A DNA stretch of 59,818 bases from Bifidobacterium breve (GTDB lineage: Bacteria; Actinomycetota; Actinomycetes; Nanopelagicales; Nanopelagicaceae). Position 1 is the first letter of the stretch, and each line of letters starts with the position of its first letter. The position numbers and the translations under genes were made by a program. Location of the stretch: assembly GCA_945890205.1 (NCBI GenBank), contig CAMDCL010000004.1:1-59818 (forward strand), written 5' to 3'. The notes beneath the pieces are model-generated. The model ran no database searches and had not been told where the DNA came from. It saw nothing but the letters and a program-made list of their open reading frames with translations. Below are positions 44,885-55,030 of the stretch, piece by piece.

Positions 44885-46191
44885 GTCTTTCCCGCCCTCT
44901 CCGCTTTATCGCCTTTATTGGTGTTGCAATCACGATCGCCTCTGCCTTAAATGTTGCTATTACTAAGAAGAGTTACTCTGAAAATTATCCTGCAGTGGTG
45001 TGCCCACCGACATTGCCGGGTCTTTCCTCACAGATTTCCTTATCGTCAAGGCAAACCCAGTTCCAAAGGCTGCAGAACAGAAGTACGACAACCGACATGG
45101 TGAAGGTACTTCGTCTACCAGTAGCCAAGGATTCTCTACTCTTTGACACACAGGGCTCTACTCCAGTTGCGTGGCAGAGTCGCAGCGGAAGTTGGGCTGG
45201 TGGTGTCTTATGTACTGGGCCCGTTTCATCTCAGTGGTTTGTGGGAGCAAGTGCTGACATAACTACGAAGGGACGATTAATTATCGTTAACAGTGGTTTA
45301 AGTGAGGCGATTGTTGATGTTCAGGTATTTACTGAGAATGGAAAACAACCAGCGAAATCACTGACCGTTGCCTCCAAAACCTACCTAGTTGTACCTGTTG
45401 ATTCATTAGCTCCAGGTGATCAAAGGCTAACTGTAAATGTGGTGCCTAGATCCGGCAGGATTAACTCATTTATGATTGATGAGCAAGGTAAGGGATTGCG
45501 TGCACTTGGTGGAGACCTTATCAATCCCATAAACACACCAAGTAGATCTCTTGTAATTCCTGCAATTCCAAATCAAGGTAAGGCAACAGATTCTGCCGCT
45601 GCCACAAGGCATGTCTTAAGAGTTTTGACACCAGGAGATGTTGATGCCAGCGTCACAGTCGAATTAGTTTCGGCCGATGGCATTTTTGTCCCCGTGGGAC
45701 TCAACTCTCGAAGTATCGCTGCAGGAGTAGTTACCGAGTTTACCTTTTCACCCAAAATTTCCTCAGCAGCATTTGGGTTAAAGCTGAGTTCAACTGAACC
45801 GATTGTCGCAGCGGTTGAATCCTCTGTAGCTACCGGCGGAAAAAGGGATTTTGCGTGGAGCACGCCCGCACCTGAGCTCTCTGAATTCACCCTCGCATTA
45901 ACAGGACTTTCACCATTAATCGCATTTGTGGGCGCTGAGATAAATGTAGCTTTAGATCTGACCTTAGTTAATGGAAAGGTAATTCGAAAAGCAATTCAGG
46001 GCAGAGATATTGTCACGTGGAAGGTTCCTGATGCAGCTAGATCGATAAAAATTACTAAGGTAGGAGCCCAGACTTATGCAGGAGCATTAGTCTCCTCGGT
46101 CAATGGGTATGGCTACTTTCCAATCGCCTCCGGAAGTGTTCTGACTCGAGTTGAAATCCCAGACTCAAATATTCGTATTTTAAATCCTTGA
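44881..46191 (+). CDS. DUF5719 exported protein
   Basis: 436 aa. An N-terminal signal anchor (FIAFIGVAITIASALNVAI, residues 9-27) precedes an all-beta extracytoplasmic region with several repeated 90-120 residue units. DUF5719 is a guess from length, topology and position after the giant glycosyltransferase, as in other actinobacteria. Function is unknown; coupling suggests it is a partner of the membrane glycosyltransferase. The start overlaps the upstream stop. Confidence 0.75.
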   Translation: MSLSRPLRFIAFIGVAITIASALNVAITKKSYSENYPAVVCPPTLPGLSSQISLSSRQTQFQRLQNRSTTTDMVKVLRLPVAKDSLLFDTQGSTPVAWQSRSGSWAGGVLCTGPVSSQWFVGASADITTKGRLIIVNSGLSEAIVDVQVFTENGKQPAKSLTVASKTYLVVPVDSLAPGDQRLTVNVVPRSGRINSFMIDEQGKGLRALGGDLINPINTPSRSLVIPAIPNQGKATDSAAATRHVLRVLTPGDVDASVTVELVSADGIFVPVGLNSRSIAAGVVTEFTFSPKISSAAFGLKLSSTEPIVAAVESSVATGGKRDFAWSTPAPELSEFTLALTGLSPLIAFVGAEINVALDLTLVNGKVIRKAIQGRDIVTWKVPDAARSIKITKVGAQTYAGALVSSVNGYGYFPIASGSVLTRVEIPDSNIRILNP

Positions 46192-46220
46192 TAATCCCAA
46201 CTTTTCATACCCCTGCCCAC

Positions 46221-46226
46221 TAATGT
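46221..46226 (+). promoter_or_regulatory. putative -10 hexamer (leaderless) for the DUF3499 gene
   Basis: TAATGT ends seven bases before ATG 46234. Confidence 0.5.
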
Positions 46227-46233
46227 TTTACTC

Positions 46234-46599
46234 ATGAGAATTCAGGGTGGTCGTGGGTGCTCCCGCGCTGGGTGCAGATCTCAAGCAACAATGACCTTGA
46301 CCTACATCTACTCAGAATCCACTGCAGTAGTTGGGCCTCTTGCAACTTACTCCGAACCACATGCATACGATCTTTGTGTAGTTCATGGAACTCGACTAAA
46401 GGTTCCGCATGGTTGGAGCGTCATTAAGCAAGAGCTGGATGGTGCATCTCAAGGGCCTAGCGAAGATGATTTGATGGCGATAGCAGATGCTGTCCGAGAA
46501 GTTGCATCACAAGAGATTGATCCTGTTAAACCAAATCAATCCACATCTACACAACAACAACTAGGTCGCCGCGGTCACTTACGAGCAGTTCCGTCATAA
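46234..46599 (+). CDS. DUF3499 protein
   Basis: 121 aa. CSRAGC near residues 9-14, the YSEPHAYDLCVVHG segment around 47-60 and the PHGWSV block are the hallmarks of this actinobacterial family. Four cysteine or histidine positions could bind zinc. The C-terminal third is a Gln/Ser-rich linker ending in RRGHLRAVP, typical of the family. Function unknown. Seven bases separate it from manB. It starts without a Shine-Dalgarno. Confidence 0.85.
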   Translation: MRIQGGRGCSRAGCRSQATMTLTYIYSESTAVVGPLATYSEPHAYDLCVVHGTRLKVPHGWSVIKQELDGASQGPSEDDLMAIADAVREVASQEIDPVKPNQSTSTQQQLGRRGHLRAVPS

Positions 46600-46605
46600 A
46601 TAATT

Positions 46606-47961
46606 ATGGAGCTAATCCCCAATATTTTTAAGGCCTATGACATCAGAGGTTTAGTAGATACAGAAATTGATGTCGAATTCGCATTTGCTACAGGTATGGC
46701 CTTTGCTCGCTTTTTACAAATAGAACGTGAACCCGGAACAATTGTTATCGGAGAAGATATGCGCCCATCATCTCCGGAGTTGGCTGAAGCTTTTTCAGCG
46801 GGTGCAACCTCGCAAGGAATGGATGTTATTCGGATCGGTTTAGCCTCAACAGATATGTTATACTTTGCTTCTGGAAAGTTGGGGTTCCCAGGGGCCATGT
46901 TTACAGCTAGCCATAACCCAGCTCAGTACAACGGAATTAAGTTGTGTTTGAGCAAAGCTCGCCCCATTGGTAAAGAGTCTGGCTTAGCAACAATTGAAAA
47001 CTTTGTGCGTGGAGGCTCACCTATTGCTTTGCGCAGCGTCGGAGTTGAAAAACAACGCAACATGCTAGAAGAGTATGTTGACCATCTTTTAACTTTGGTT
47101 GATGTAACAAAGATTCGCCCACTCAAAATTATTGTGGATGCCGGAAATGGAATGGCTGGCCATACAGCCCCTGCTATTTTTGCAAGGCTCAATTGTGAAG
47201 TTATTCCGATGTACTTTGAGTTAGATGGGTCATTTCCAAACCACGAGGCAAACCCTCTGGATGAAACAACTCTGAAGGATTTGAAACAAGCGATGATTGA
47301 TCATAAAGCCGATCTTGGTTTAGCTTTTGATGGAGATGCCGATCGCTGCTTCCTCGTTGATGAACGAGGTGTAGCGGTAAACCCTTCAGCGCTAACCGCA
47401 TTGATTGCACAGCGAGAGTTAAAGAAGCGACCTGGCTCAAAGATTATCTACAACTTAATCTCATCTCGGGCGGTGCAAGAGGTTATTGATGAGAATGGCG
47501 GAACAGGGTTACGAAGCCGAGTTGGGCATTCATATATAAAGAAGATGATGGCAGAAAGTGGTGCGATCTTTGGAGGCGAGCACTCTGGTCACTTCTACTT
47601 TAAAGAGTTTTGGATGGCAGATAGTGGTGCACTTGCTGCTTTGCATGCAATCGCTGCACTTGGAGAAAGTTCTCTGACAATGTCAGAGCTTCTAGCGCCC
47701 TTTATTAGATATAGCTCCAGCGGTGAGATTAACTCGAAGGTGAGTGATACTGCGCAAGCAACTGATCGAGTTCGCAAAAGTTATGAATCTGGCAGTGTTA
47801 AAATCGATGAACTAGATGGGCTGACGGTAAATGGGGATACCTGGTGGTTTAACCTTCGTCCTTCAAATACCGAGCCTCTACTGCGGCTTAACGTTGAGGC
47901 ATCAGATCAGGCTCAAATGGAGTCTGTACGTGATGCGGTTCTCTCTGTAATACGCGGCTAA
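46606..47961 (+). CDS. manB: phosphomannomutase / phosphoglucomutase
   Basis: 451 aa alpha-D-phosphohexomutase. The phosphoserine loop TASHNPAQYNG is near residues 102-112, the metal site is FDGDADR, the sugar loop GEHSG and the phosphate loop RPSNTEP. It interconverts mannose-6-phosphate and mannose-1-phosphate (or the glucose forms), supplying the nucleotidyltransferase at 40416. It is distinct from the longer nucleoside-operon mutase at 9076. The ATG has no clear ribosome site. Confidence 0.9.
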   Translation: MELIPNIFKAYDIRGLVDTEIDVEFAFATGMAFARFLQIEREPGTIVIGEDMRPSSPELAEAFSAGATSQGMDVIRIGLASTDMLYFASGKLGFPGAMFTASHNPAQYNGIKLCLSKARPIGKESGLATIENFVRGGSPIALRSVGVEKQRNMLEEYVDHLLTLVDVTKIRPLKIIVDAGNGMAGHTAPAIFARLNCEVIPMYFELDGSFPNHEANPLDETTLKDLKQAMIDHKADLGLAFDGDADRCFLVDERGVAVNPSALTALIAQRELKKRPGSKIIYNLISSRAVQEVIDENGGTGLRSRVGHSYIKKMMAESGAIFGGEHSGHFYFKEFWMADSGALAALHAIAALGESSLTMSELLAPFIRYSSSGEINSKVSDTAQATDRVRKSYESGSVKIDELDGLTVNGDTWWFNLRPSNTEPLLRLNVEASDQAQMESVRDAVLSVIRG

Positions 47962-48087
47962 TCCCCGTTTTCCGATACGTAATTTTCACACTGGGGCAGT
48001 AACCTATGCCCATAGCCGCCTAGCACAGTAGAGCCCTACGCCTTAGGTATCCAATCAATACTTTGATTACCATTTAAGGAGATTTAC
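47962..48087 (+). promoter_or_regulatory. sahH leader region with possible hairpins
   Basis: 126 bases between manB and sahH. ACCTA (48002-48006) can pair with TAGGT (48044-48048), enclosing a small GTAG-AGCC-CTAC stem-loop at 48028-48039. CTATG-CC-CATAG is another short repeat. AAGGAGA close to the GTG is a strong ribosome site. The region does not match the SAH riboswitch consensus as I remember it. A promoter must lie here, but I cannot place it. Confidence 0.35.
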
Positions 48088-49374
48088 GTGAACGTTCCAG
48101 TTACTTCAACTCTTCCAAAGCATGACATTGCTGATGCATCACTTGCAGCAGAGGGTCGTAAGCGCATTGAATGGGCTGAGCGCAATATGCCTGTGCTTGC
48201 TCAAATTCGTGAGCGTTTTGAAAAGTCACAACCATTTGCAGGTGTGCGCATCTCAGCATGCATGCACGTCACAACGGAGACCGCAAACTTAATGCGCGTG
48301 CTTAAGGCAGGTGGAGCAGAGATCGCATTATGTGCTTCAAACCCACTTTCCACACAGGATGACACAGCAGCAGCTCTTGTCCATGAGTATGGCATTTCAG
48401 TATTTGCTCGTAACGCCGTTGATCGCGATGGCTACTACAAGCACATCAATGCAGCTTTAGATATCGAACCACATCAAGTATTTGATGATGGTTGCGATCT
48501 CGTTAACACATTGCACACAACTCGTAAAGAGCTCATTCCAAACATCACTGGTGGTTGCGAAGAGACAACGACTGGAGTTATTCGCCTTAACCAGATGGCA
48601 AAAGATGGAGCACTTCAGTTTCCAATGATCGCCGTTAATGACACAGACACAAAGCACATGTTTGATAACCGTTACGGAACAGGTCAATCAACACTTGATG
48701 CTGTTTTCCGTGCAACTAACTTCTTGCTTGCAGGTCGCATCGTTGTTGTTGCTGGATTTGGTTACTGCGGTAAGGGTGTTGCAGAACGTGCCAAGGGTAT
48801 GGGCGCTGATGTAATTGTCACCGAGATTGACCCAACTAAGGCACTTGATGCAATGATGCAGGGATTCCGAGTGATGCCAATGCTTGATGCGGCAAAGCTT
48901 GGCGATGTTTTCATCACCGTTACAGGTAATCGTGATGTATTGCGTGATGAGCACTTTGCAGTGATGAAGGATGGCGCAATCATGGCTAACTCAGGTCACT
49001 TCGATATCGAAATCGATGTTGCATGGCTCGAGCAGAACTCAAAGAAGAAGAATGCAAAGATGCGCCACCAGACAGATGAGTATGTCTTGTCAGATGAGCG
49101 CCGTTTGCTACTTCTAGCTGAAGGTCGCCTAGTAAATCTAGGAGCAGCAGAAGGTCACCCAGCATCTGTAATGGATATGTCATTCTCAGATCAAGCGCTC
49201 ACCGCTGAATACCTAGTGAAGGAAGCAAAGAACCTTAAGCCAGGTGTTCATGATGTTCCTTCATATATCGATAAGGAAGTTGCTGCACTCAAGTTAATCA
49301 GCATGGGTGGACGCATTGACGTTCTCACTCCAGCACAAGATATGTACCTGAACTCTTGGGAGCACGGTAGCTAA
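48088..49374 (+). CDS. sahH: S-adenosylhomocysteine hydrolase
   Basis: 428 aa. Splits S-adenosylhomocysteine to adenosine and homocysteine in the activated methyl cycle; the adenosine can enter Add. The NAD-binding GYCGKGVA block and the GGCEETTTG and HNDTDTK-like [13 protein letters not shown] substrate blocks are present. The C-terminal tail ends in the DMYLNSW region. Start is GTG with AAGGAGA just upstream. Its TAA overlaps the mtrA ATG (TAATG). Confidence 0.94.
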   Translation: MNVPVTSTLPKHDIADASLAAEGRKRIEWAERNMPVLAQIRERFEKSQPFAGVRISACMHVTTETANLMRVLKAGGAEIALCASNPLSTQDDTAAALVHEYGISVFARNAVDRDGYYKHINAALDIEPHQVFDDGCDLVNTLHTTRKELIPNITGGCEETTTGVIRLNQMAKDGALQFPMIAVNDTDTKHMFDNRYGTGQSTLDAVFRATNFLLAGRIVVVAGFGYCGKGVAERAKGMGADVIVTEIDPTKALDAMMQGFRVMPMLDAAKLGDVFITVTGNRDVLRDEHFAVMKDGAIMANSGHFDIEIDVAWLEQNSKKKNAKMRHQTDEYVLSDERRLLLLAEGRLVNLGAAEGHPASVMDMSFSDQALTAEYLVKEAKNLKPGVHDVPSYIDKEVAALKLISMGGRIDVLTPAQDMYLNSWEHGS

Positions 49375-50060
49375 TGACTTTAGTTATGGTCGTCGATGAC
49401 GACCAGGATCTAGCAGAGATGCTCGGCATCGTTTTAACCGGTGCCGGCATCGATGTGGATCTAGTAAGTCGCGGTGATGAGGTTATGGATGTTTTCCGCA
49501 ACAATCCTCCAGATTTAGTCTTGTTGGATGTCATGTTGCCAGGCCTTGATGGAATTGAAGTGTGCAAGTTGATCCGTGCAGAATCGATGGTTCCCATCGT
49601 CATGCTTTCTGCTAAGGGCGATACTCAAGATGTTGTTAAAGGTTTAGAAGCAGGTGCTGATGACTACATGGTTAAGCCATTTCGTCATCCATCTGAGTTA
49701 ATTGCGCGAATCAGAACCCGTTTGCGCCGAACAAATGCCGATGTCTCAGGGCTACTTACTATTGGTGACTTGGCGATCGATGTGCAAGCACATCAAGTTG
49801 CCCGCGGCGGCAAACAGATCGCATTAACTCGACTTGAGTTTGATCTACTTGTTGCATTGGCGAAGGAGCCAGGACGAGTCTTTACCCGTGATGCCCTGCT
49901 CAGCGAAGTTTGGGGTTATCGTCATTCAACCGATACACGACTAGTAAACGTTCATGTTCAGCGATTGCGCTCAAAGATCGAGCATGATGCTGAACATCCA
50001 GAAATCGTAGTTACGGTTCGTGGAGTTGGATACAAAGCTGGAGTAATGGGCGGTTCCTAG
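49374..50060 (+). CDS. mtrA: response regulator MtrA
   Basis: 228 aa OmpR/PhoB-type regulator. The receiver's acidic pocket is DDD at 8-10 and the phospho-acceptor is Asp52 in LLDVMLPG; Lys in MVKPF completes the site. The winged-helix output domain has LTRLEFDLLVAL and RVNVHVQRLRSKIE-like VNVHVQRLRSKIE. In actinobacteria MtrA controls wall turnover and division genes. It is coupled to sahH by a one-base overlap and to mtrB by two bases. Confidence 0.93.
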   Translation: MTLVMVVDDDQDLAEMLGIVLTGAGIDVDLVSRGDEVMDVFRNNPPDLVLLDVMLPGLDGIEVCKLIRAESMVPIVMLSAKGDTQDVVKGLEAGADDYMVKPFRHPSELIARIRTRLRRTNADVSGLLTIGDLAIDVQAHQVARGGKQIALTRLEFDLLVALAKEPGRVFTRDALLSEVWGYRHSTDTRLVNVHVQRLRSKIEHDAEHPEIVVTVRGVGYKAGVMGGS

Positions 50061-50062
50061 TT

Positions 50063-51613
50063 ATGAACCGAATTTATCGTCGAATCCAAAACTCCCTTGC
50101 TATCAAGGTTATTTTCTCTACAGTAATTCTCTCACTAGCCGTCATTGGGATAACTGGCTCAGCCCTTAATTCACAGTTGGCTGCGGGCATTAAAGAGGTA
50201 AATCTCAACTCAGCTCTGATTGAAGCGCGTTCGACAATCTTTACCGCTGAGTACCGATTCTTGCTGGCTCAAGGCGAGAAAGACTCTGAGGTACAAAAGG
50301 TTGTAGATGATGTAATTAGTTCAGCTACAACCTTGACTGCAAATGAAAATGCACGAGAAGTAGTCTTTCTTCGAAGCCCGGGCAATACACGAGAAAATAA
50401 CTATGAGATTGCATCCAATCTTCTAGATCCATCTTCGATTCCTAGTTCATTGAGTGAGCAAGTTCGCAAAGAGCCTGATTTGGTCTATCAGTACACAAAT
50501 ATGAATTATCTAACTGGAACACAGGTCAGAGGTTTAGCAATTGGTCAAAAGGTTCAGATTCCTAATGCTGGCCAATATGAGATGTTTATTATCTTTTCCC
50601 TTGCAAACCAGGAGAAAACCCTTGATCTTATTAGCCGACTATTATTCTTAACAGGATTTGTTCTACTTCTTTTGATTGCTTTGATTACATGGTTGGTGGT
50701 TCGACAGGTAGTTAAACCTGTCCGCGAAGCGGCCTTGATTGCGACTGAATTTACCGCCGGAGACTTTAGAAAACGATTAAAGGTTGAATCACGGGATGAG
50801 ATTTCAAGGTTGGGCTTAGCCTTCAATGAAATGGCAGAGTCAATTGAGAAACAGATTGCGCGATTAGAGAACCTTTCTCGAGTTCAACAGCGCTTCGTAT
50901 CAGATGTTTCTCATGAACTTCGAACACCATTAACAACCTTGCGTATGGCTTCTGAAGTCATCCACTCATCGAAGGATTCATTTGACCCAATCGTTTCCAG
51001 AAGCGCAGAGCTTTTAGTCGCGCAATTAGATCGCTTTGAGAGATTGCTGGAAGATCTACTTGAAGTTTCACGGTTTGATGCCGAGGTCGCTGTTCTAGAG
51101 GCGGTTGACTTTGACATGGTTCAACTAGTTCAACGGTGCGCAGATGATTTGGGGTTAGTTGCAAAGGAGCGCAAAACCCAGATTTATGTGAAAACCGTAG
51201 AGCCGGTAATCATGGTTAAAGCTGATATTCGCCGCGTGGAGCGCATTTTGCGAAACCTATTATCCAATGCGATCGATCATGCGGAAGAGCAACAAATTGA
51301 TGTCCAAATCGTATCTAGTGAGCATGATGTTGCAGTTGGTGTTCGTGATTATGGAGTTGGCTTAGATGAAAACGCACTTACGAGAGTTTTTGATCGATTC
51401 TGGAGAGCAGATCCTTCACGTGCCAGAATTCGCGGTGGAACCGGCTTGGGACTTTCGATCGCACTTGAAGATGCTCGATTACACAATGGCGAGCTAGAGG
51501 CTTGGGGTCGCCCAGCTCGTGGCGCACACTTTGTTGTGACCCTACCTCGCAACACATGGGAGAGCATCGAGCAACGCCTTATTCCATTGCAACCAGAGGA
51601 TTACAAAGCGTAG
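50063..51613 (+). CDS. mtrB: sensor histidine kinase MtrB
   Basis: 516 aa. Transmembrane helices at about 15-35 and 193-213 flank an extracytoplasmic sensor. HAMP at about 214-266 follows, then the dimerisation domain with phospho-acceptor His284 (SDVSHELRTP) and the ATPase domain with RNLLSNAIDHAE, DYGVGL and GGTGLGL. It phosphorylates MtrA. The lipoprotein gene lpqB that I expect after mtrB is not here: comF follows after 58 bases. Confidence 0.93.
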   Translation: MNRIYRRIQNSLAIKVIFSTVILSLAVIGITGSALNSQLAAGIKEVNLNSALIEARSTIFTAEYRFLLAQGEKDSEVQKVVDDVISSATTLTANENAREVVFLRSPGNTRENNYEIASNLLDPSSIPSSLSEQVRKEPDLVYQYTNMNYLTGTQVRGLAIGQKVQIPNAGQYEMFIIFSLANQEKTLDLISRLLFLTGFVLLLLIALITWLVVRQVVKPVREAALIATEFTAGDFRKRLKVESRDEISRLGLAFNEMAESIEKQIARLENLSRVQQRFVSDVSHELRTPLTTLRMASEVIHSSKDSFDPIVSRSAELLVAQLDRFERLLEDLLEVSRFDAEVAVLEAVDFDMVQLVQRCADDLGLVAKERKTQIYVKTVEPVIMVKADIRRVERILRNLLSNAIDHAEEQQIDVQIVSSEHDVAVGVRDYGVGLDENALTRVFDRFWRADPSRARIRGGTGLGLSIALEDARLHNGELEAWGRPARGAHFVVTLPRNTWESIEQRLIPLQPEDYKA

Positions 51614-51671
51614 TTTCCACAGTTTTTCCACCCGCAGGGTAAGAGAAAATCTGATTGGTAACTATAACTAT

Positions 51672-52310
51672 GTGAGTACATTTGCAGAACTTTCACAGCT
51701 CTTATTTCCTAGTAGATGTTTTGGTTGTCAACGTTTAGGGCCGAGCATTTGCTCAGCATGTAGAAGTAGTTGGCATCCTCATTATTACAAAAGTACATTT
51801 GATAATTTAACGGTGCACTCTGCACTTATTTACACACCAACAGCCTCAAAGGTAATTCTTGCCGCCAAAGAGTCGGGTCAAAAAGGTGCCGATGAGTTAA
51901 TTATTGAAGCCATCATTCATGTTTTAGAGAAGAGACGGCGCGATACATCCTTGTGCCGCTTGGTTCCTGTTCCTTCAGGCCGAGCATCACAGCGTCGTCG
52001 CGGTCGAAGTTTTATTGTGGACCTGGTATCGCAAATTTCAGATAGAACAGCGATACCCATGCTTGATTGTTTACAGCTCTCGCGAAAAGTTATGGATCAA
52101 AGCCGGTTGCACCGAGATCAACGTGCTACAAATCTTGCCGGGGCCTTTAGCCTTAGCTGCGCCGCCAGGGGCGAGTTGATCCTGATCGATGATGTAGTAA
52201 CGACGGGGGCGACCCTCAGAGAGGCTGTGAGGGCGGTTAACTCGCAGGGATTTCACGCTGTTGGCCCAGTCTCTGCGGTTACCGCCTGCGTTGCACAACC
52301 TCTACGATAA
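51672..52310 (+). CDS. ComF-family phosphoribosyltransferase-like protein
   Basis: 212 aa. An N-terminal four-cysteine zinc finger (Cys16, Cys19, Cys27, Cys30) precedes a phosphoribosyltransferase fold with the PRPP loop LILIDDVVTTGAT. ComF proteins are linked to DNA uptake and replication-fork processing. The start is GTG with AACTAT six bases upstream, a leaderless-like arrangement. secA begins 42 bases after it, without the ribosome hibernation factor gene that sits between them in mycobacteria. Confidence 0.88.
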   Translation: MSTFAELSQLLFPSRCFGCQRLGPSICSACRSSWHPHYYKSTFDNLTVHSALIYTPTASKVILAAKESGQKGADELIIEAIIHVLEKRRRDTSLCRLVPVPSGRASQRRRGRSFIVDLVSQISDRTAIPMLDCLQLSRKVMDQSRLHRDQRATNLAGAFSLSCAARGELILIDDVVTTGATLREAVRAVNSQGFHAVGPVSAVTACVAQPLR

Positions 52311-52352
52311 GGGCGTGAAACAGGGTCCCACCCTTTCTGAGAGGCCAGGTCA

Positions 52353-55028
52353 ATGCCAGCGTTTGTAGACAAGATTTTGCGTGCAGGCGAAGGACGGATC
52401 CTTCGCGACCTCACCAAGATCGTTGCCTTGGTTAATGCTCAAGAGGCTCGCTTTTCAGCGATGTCAGACTCAGAGCTGCGTGGGCAGACCCCCTTATTTC
52501 AGGCCCGGTATGCCGATGGCGAATCACTTGATGAACTTCTTCCAGAAGCCTTTGCTGTTGTGCGTGAAGCTGGTCGTCGCACCTTGGGGCAGCGCCATTA
52601 CGATGTTCAAATCATGGGTGGTGCAGCGATGCACAGAGGCAATATCGCAGAAATGCGCACCGGTGAAGGAAAGACTTTAGTTGCGACCCTTCCATCATAT
52701 TTAAATGCCCTTGCTGGTCGTGGTGTCCATGTTGTTACAACAAATGATTACTTAGCAGAGCGCGATAGCGAGTGGATGGGCCGCGTACATAGATTCTTAG
52801 GTTTAAAGGTTGGTGTAATTCTTGCAAACATGACCCCCGCCGAACGACGCGAAGCATATGCAGCCGATATCACCTACGGTACAAACAATGAGTTTGGTTT
52901 TGATTACCTGCGCGACAACATGGCTTGGTCACTTGATGAGTGTGTACAGCGCGATCACTTCTTTGCAGTAGTAGATGAGGTTGACTCGATCCTTATCGAT
53001 GAGGCCCGTACCCCTTTGATTATTAGTGGACCTGCTGACAAGGCCACAAAGTGGTACGTCGAGTTTGCTAACTTGGTGCAGAAACTTCAGCGAAATGTTC
53101 ACTACGAGGTAGATGAAAAGAAGAAGACTTCGGGAATTCTTGAAGAAGGCGTGACCAAGGTTGAAGAGCTGTTGCAGATTGGCAACCTTTACGAGGCTGC
53201 CAATACTCCGATGATTGGCTATTTAAACAATGCAATTCGTGCCAAGGAGTTATTCAAGCGGGATAAAGATTATGTTGTAATGAATGGCGAACTACTGATC
53301 GTTGATGAGCACACGGGCCGCATGCTCGCGGGTCGTCGCTACAGCGAGGGACTACACCAAGCCCTTGAAGCTAAAGAGCGTATTGAAATTAAGGATGAGA
53401 ACCAGACCCTTGCAACTATTACGCTGCAAAACTACTTCCGTTTATATGACAAATTGTCAGGTATGACAGGTACTGCAACTACAGAAGCCTCTGAGTTCCA
53501 ACAGATTTACAGGCTGGGAGTAGTTCCAATTCCAACCAACCGTCCATCACAACGTATTGATTCAGCGGATTTGGTCTACAAGACCGAGGTTGGAAAGTTT
53601 GCTGCCGTAACAGCAGATATCGCTGAGCGCTATCGCAAGGGACAACCGGTACTGGTTGGAACTGTTAGCGTTGAAAAATCTGAGGAGCTATCCACCTTTC
53701 TTCGCAAAGCCGGCGTACCTCACGAGGTTCTCAATGCAAAGCATCATGAACGGGAAGCCGCGATCATCGCTCGCGCAGGTGTTAAAGGTGCGGTCACCGT
53801 TGCAACAAATATGGCAGGTCGTGGTACCGACATCATGTTGGGTGGTAACCCAGAGTTCATGGCAGATTTTGAGTTACAGCGTCGCGGAATTTCACCAGTA
53901 GATAATGCAGAAGAGTATGAAAAGCAATGGCCAGCAGAGATTGCACGCCAAAAGGCAGCTGTTGAAAAAGGACATGAAGAGGTTGTTAGCTTTGGAGGAC
54001 TCTACGTCCTAGGAACCGAGCGTCACGAATCACGCCGTATTGATAACCAGTTGCGTGGACGTTCAGGCCGTCAGGGCGATCCTGGTGAGTCACGTTTCTA
54101 CCTTTCATTACAAGATGATTTGATGCGTCGCTTTAATTCAGGAATGGTTGAGCGCTTCTTAACCGCTGCTGGCCTTCCAGATGATGCACCAATTGAATCT
54201 AAGATGGTTTCAAATGCGATTCGTTCGGCGCAAACTCAGGTTGAAGCTCAGAACTTTGAGATGCGTAAAAATGTTTTGAAGTATGACGATGTAATGAATC
54301 GCCAGCGCTCTGTCATTTATGGGGAACGACGTATGGTCCTAGAAGGTGCCGATATTAAAGAGCAGGTATCTCTCTTTATGTCAGATACCTTGACCGCTTA
54401 CGTCACCGCCGCAACCGCTGATCAGTATGCGGAAGATTGGGATCTAGAGACTCTCTTTACCGCGCTAAAAACCATTTATCCAATCTCATTTACGCTTGAA
54501 GAGCTTGAGGCCCGAGCTGGTTCACGAGAAGGACTAGATGCCGATTTCATCAATGCGCAAGTGCTTGAGGATTGCGCAGCTGCTTATGCAAAGCGGGAAG
54601 AAGCGCTAGGCACAGATGTCATGCGCGAACTTGAGCGCAAGGTCTTGCTATCGGTCTTAGATCGCAAATGGCGTGAACACCTGTACGAGATGGATTATCT
54701 GCAAGAGGGAATCGGTCTACGTGCAATGGCTCAACGTGATCCTCTTGTTGAGTATCAAAAAGAGGGCTTTGATCTCTTTTCCGCGATGATGGATGCAATT
54801 AAGGAAGAGATCGCTGGATTTGTATTTAACATCGAAGTCACAGTGGAAAGCTCAAATAACCAGGTGGTAGCGCCAGGTCTTGAGGCTAAGCAACTACCTC
54901 AAACAGGTTTGCAGTACACAGCCGCTGATGAGTCAGGTGTTCGTACAACTGGTGAGGTTTCTCGTAATGCGCCATGTCCTTGTGGATCTGGCAAAAAGTT
55001 CAAGCGCTGCCATGGGGTATCTGCTTAA
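52353..55028 (+). CDS. secA: preprotein translocase ATPase SecA
   Basis: 891 aa, essential motor of Sec protein export. Walker A is in MRTGEGKT (GEGKT at 104-108), with [14 protein letters not shown] as the DEAD-like block and GTDIMLGGN and [11 protein letters not shown] in the second motor domain. The C-terminal zinc motif CPCGSG...KRCHG has Cys875, Cys877, Cys886 and His887, used for SecB or phospholipid contacts. AGAGG is about nine bases before the ATG. By position it is the housekeeping SecA1. Confidence 0.95.
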   Translation: MPAFVDKILRAGEGRILRDLTKIVALVNAQEARFSAMSDSELRGQTPLFQARYADGESLDELLPEAFAVVREAGRRTLGQRHYDVQIMGGAAMHRGNIAEMRTGEGKTLVATLPSYLNALAGRGVHVVTTNDYLAERDSEWMGRVHRFLGLKVGVILANMTPAERREAYAADITYGTNNEFGFDYLRDNMAWSLDECVQRDHFFAVVDEVDSILIDEARTPLIISGPADKATKWYVEFANLVQKLQRNVHYEVDEKKKTSGILEEGVTKVEELLQIGNLYEAANTPMIGYLNNAIRAKELFKRDKDYVVMNGELLIVDEHTGRMLAGRRYSEGLHQALEAKERIEIKDENQTLATITLQNYFRLYDKLSGMTGTATTEASEFQQIYRLGVVPIPTNRPSQRIDSADLVYKTEVGKFAAVTADIAERYRKGQPVLVGTVSVEKSEELSTFLRKAGVPHEVLNAKHHEREAAIIARAGVKGAVTVATNMAGRGTDIMLGGNPEFMADFELQRRGISPVDNAEEYEKQWPAEIARQKAAVEKGHEEVVSFGGLYVLGTERHESRRIDNQLRGRSGRQGDPGESRFYLSLQDDLMRRFNSGMVERFLTAAGLPDDAPIESKMVSNAIRSAQTQVEAQNFEMRKNVLKYDDVMNRQRSVIYGERRMVLEGADIKEQVSLFMSDTLTAYVTAATADQYAEDWDLETLFTALKTIYPISFTLEELEARAGSREGLDADFINAQVLEDCAAAYAKREEALGTDVMRELERKVLLSVLDRKWREHLYEMDYLQEGIGLRAMAQRDPLVEYQKEGFDLFSAMMDAIKEEIAGFVFNIEVTVESSNNQVVAPGLEAKQLPQTGLQYTAADESGVRTTGEVSRNAPCPCGSGKKFKRCHGVSA

Positions 55029-55030
55029 CA

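Noticed and set aside
47962-48087. SAH riboswitch upstream of sahH
   Set aside because: The conserved loop sequences of that riboswitch, as I remember them, are not present; only short, weak stems are possible.
52381-52680. 99-aa frame inside secA
   Set aside because: Same strand but out of frame with SecA's conserved N-terminus; composition typical of a shadow frame.
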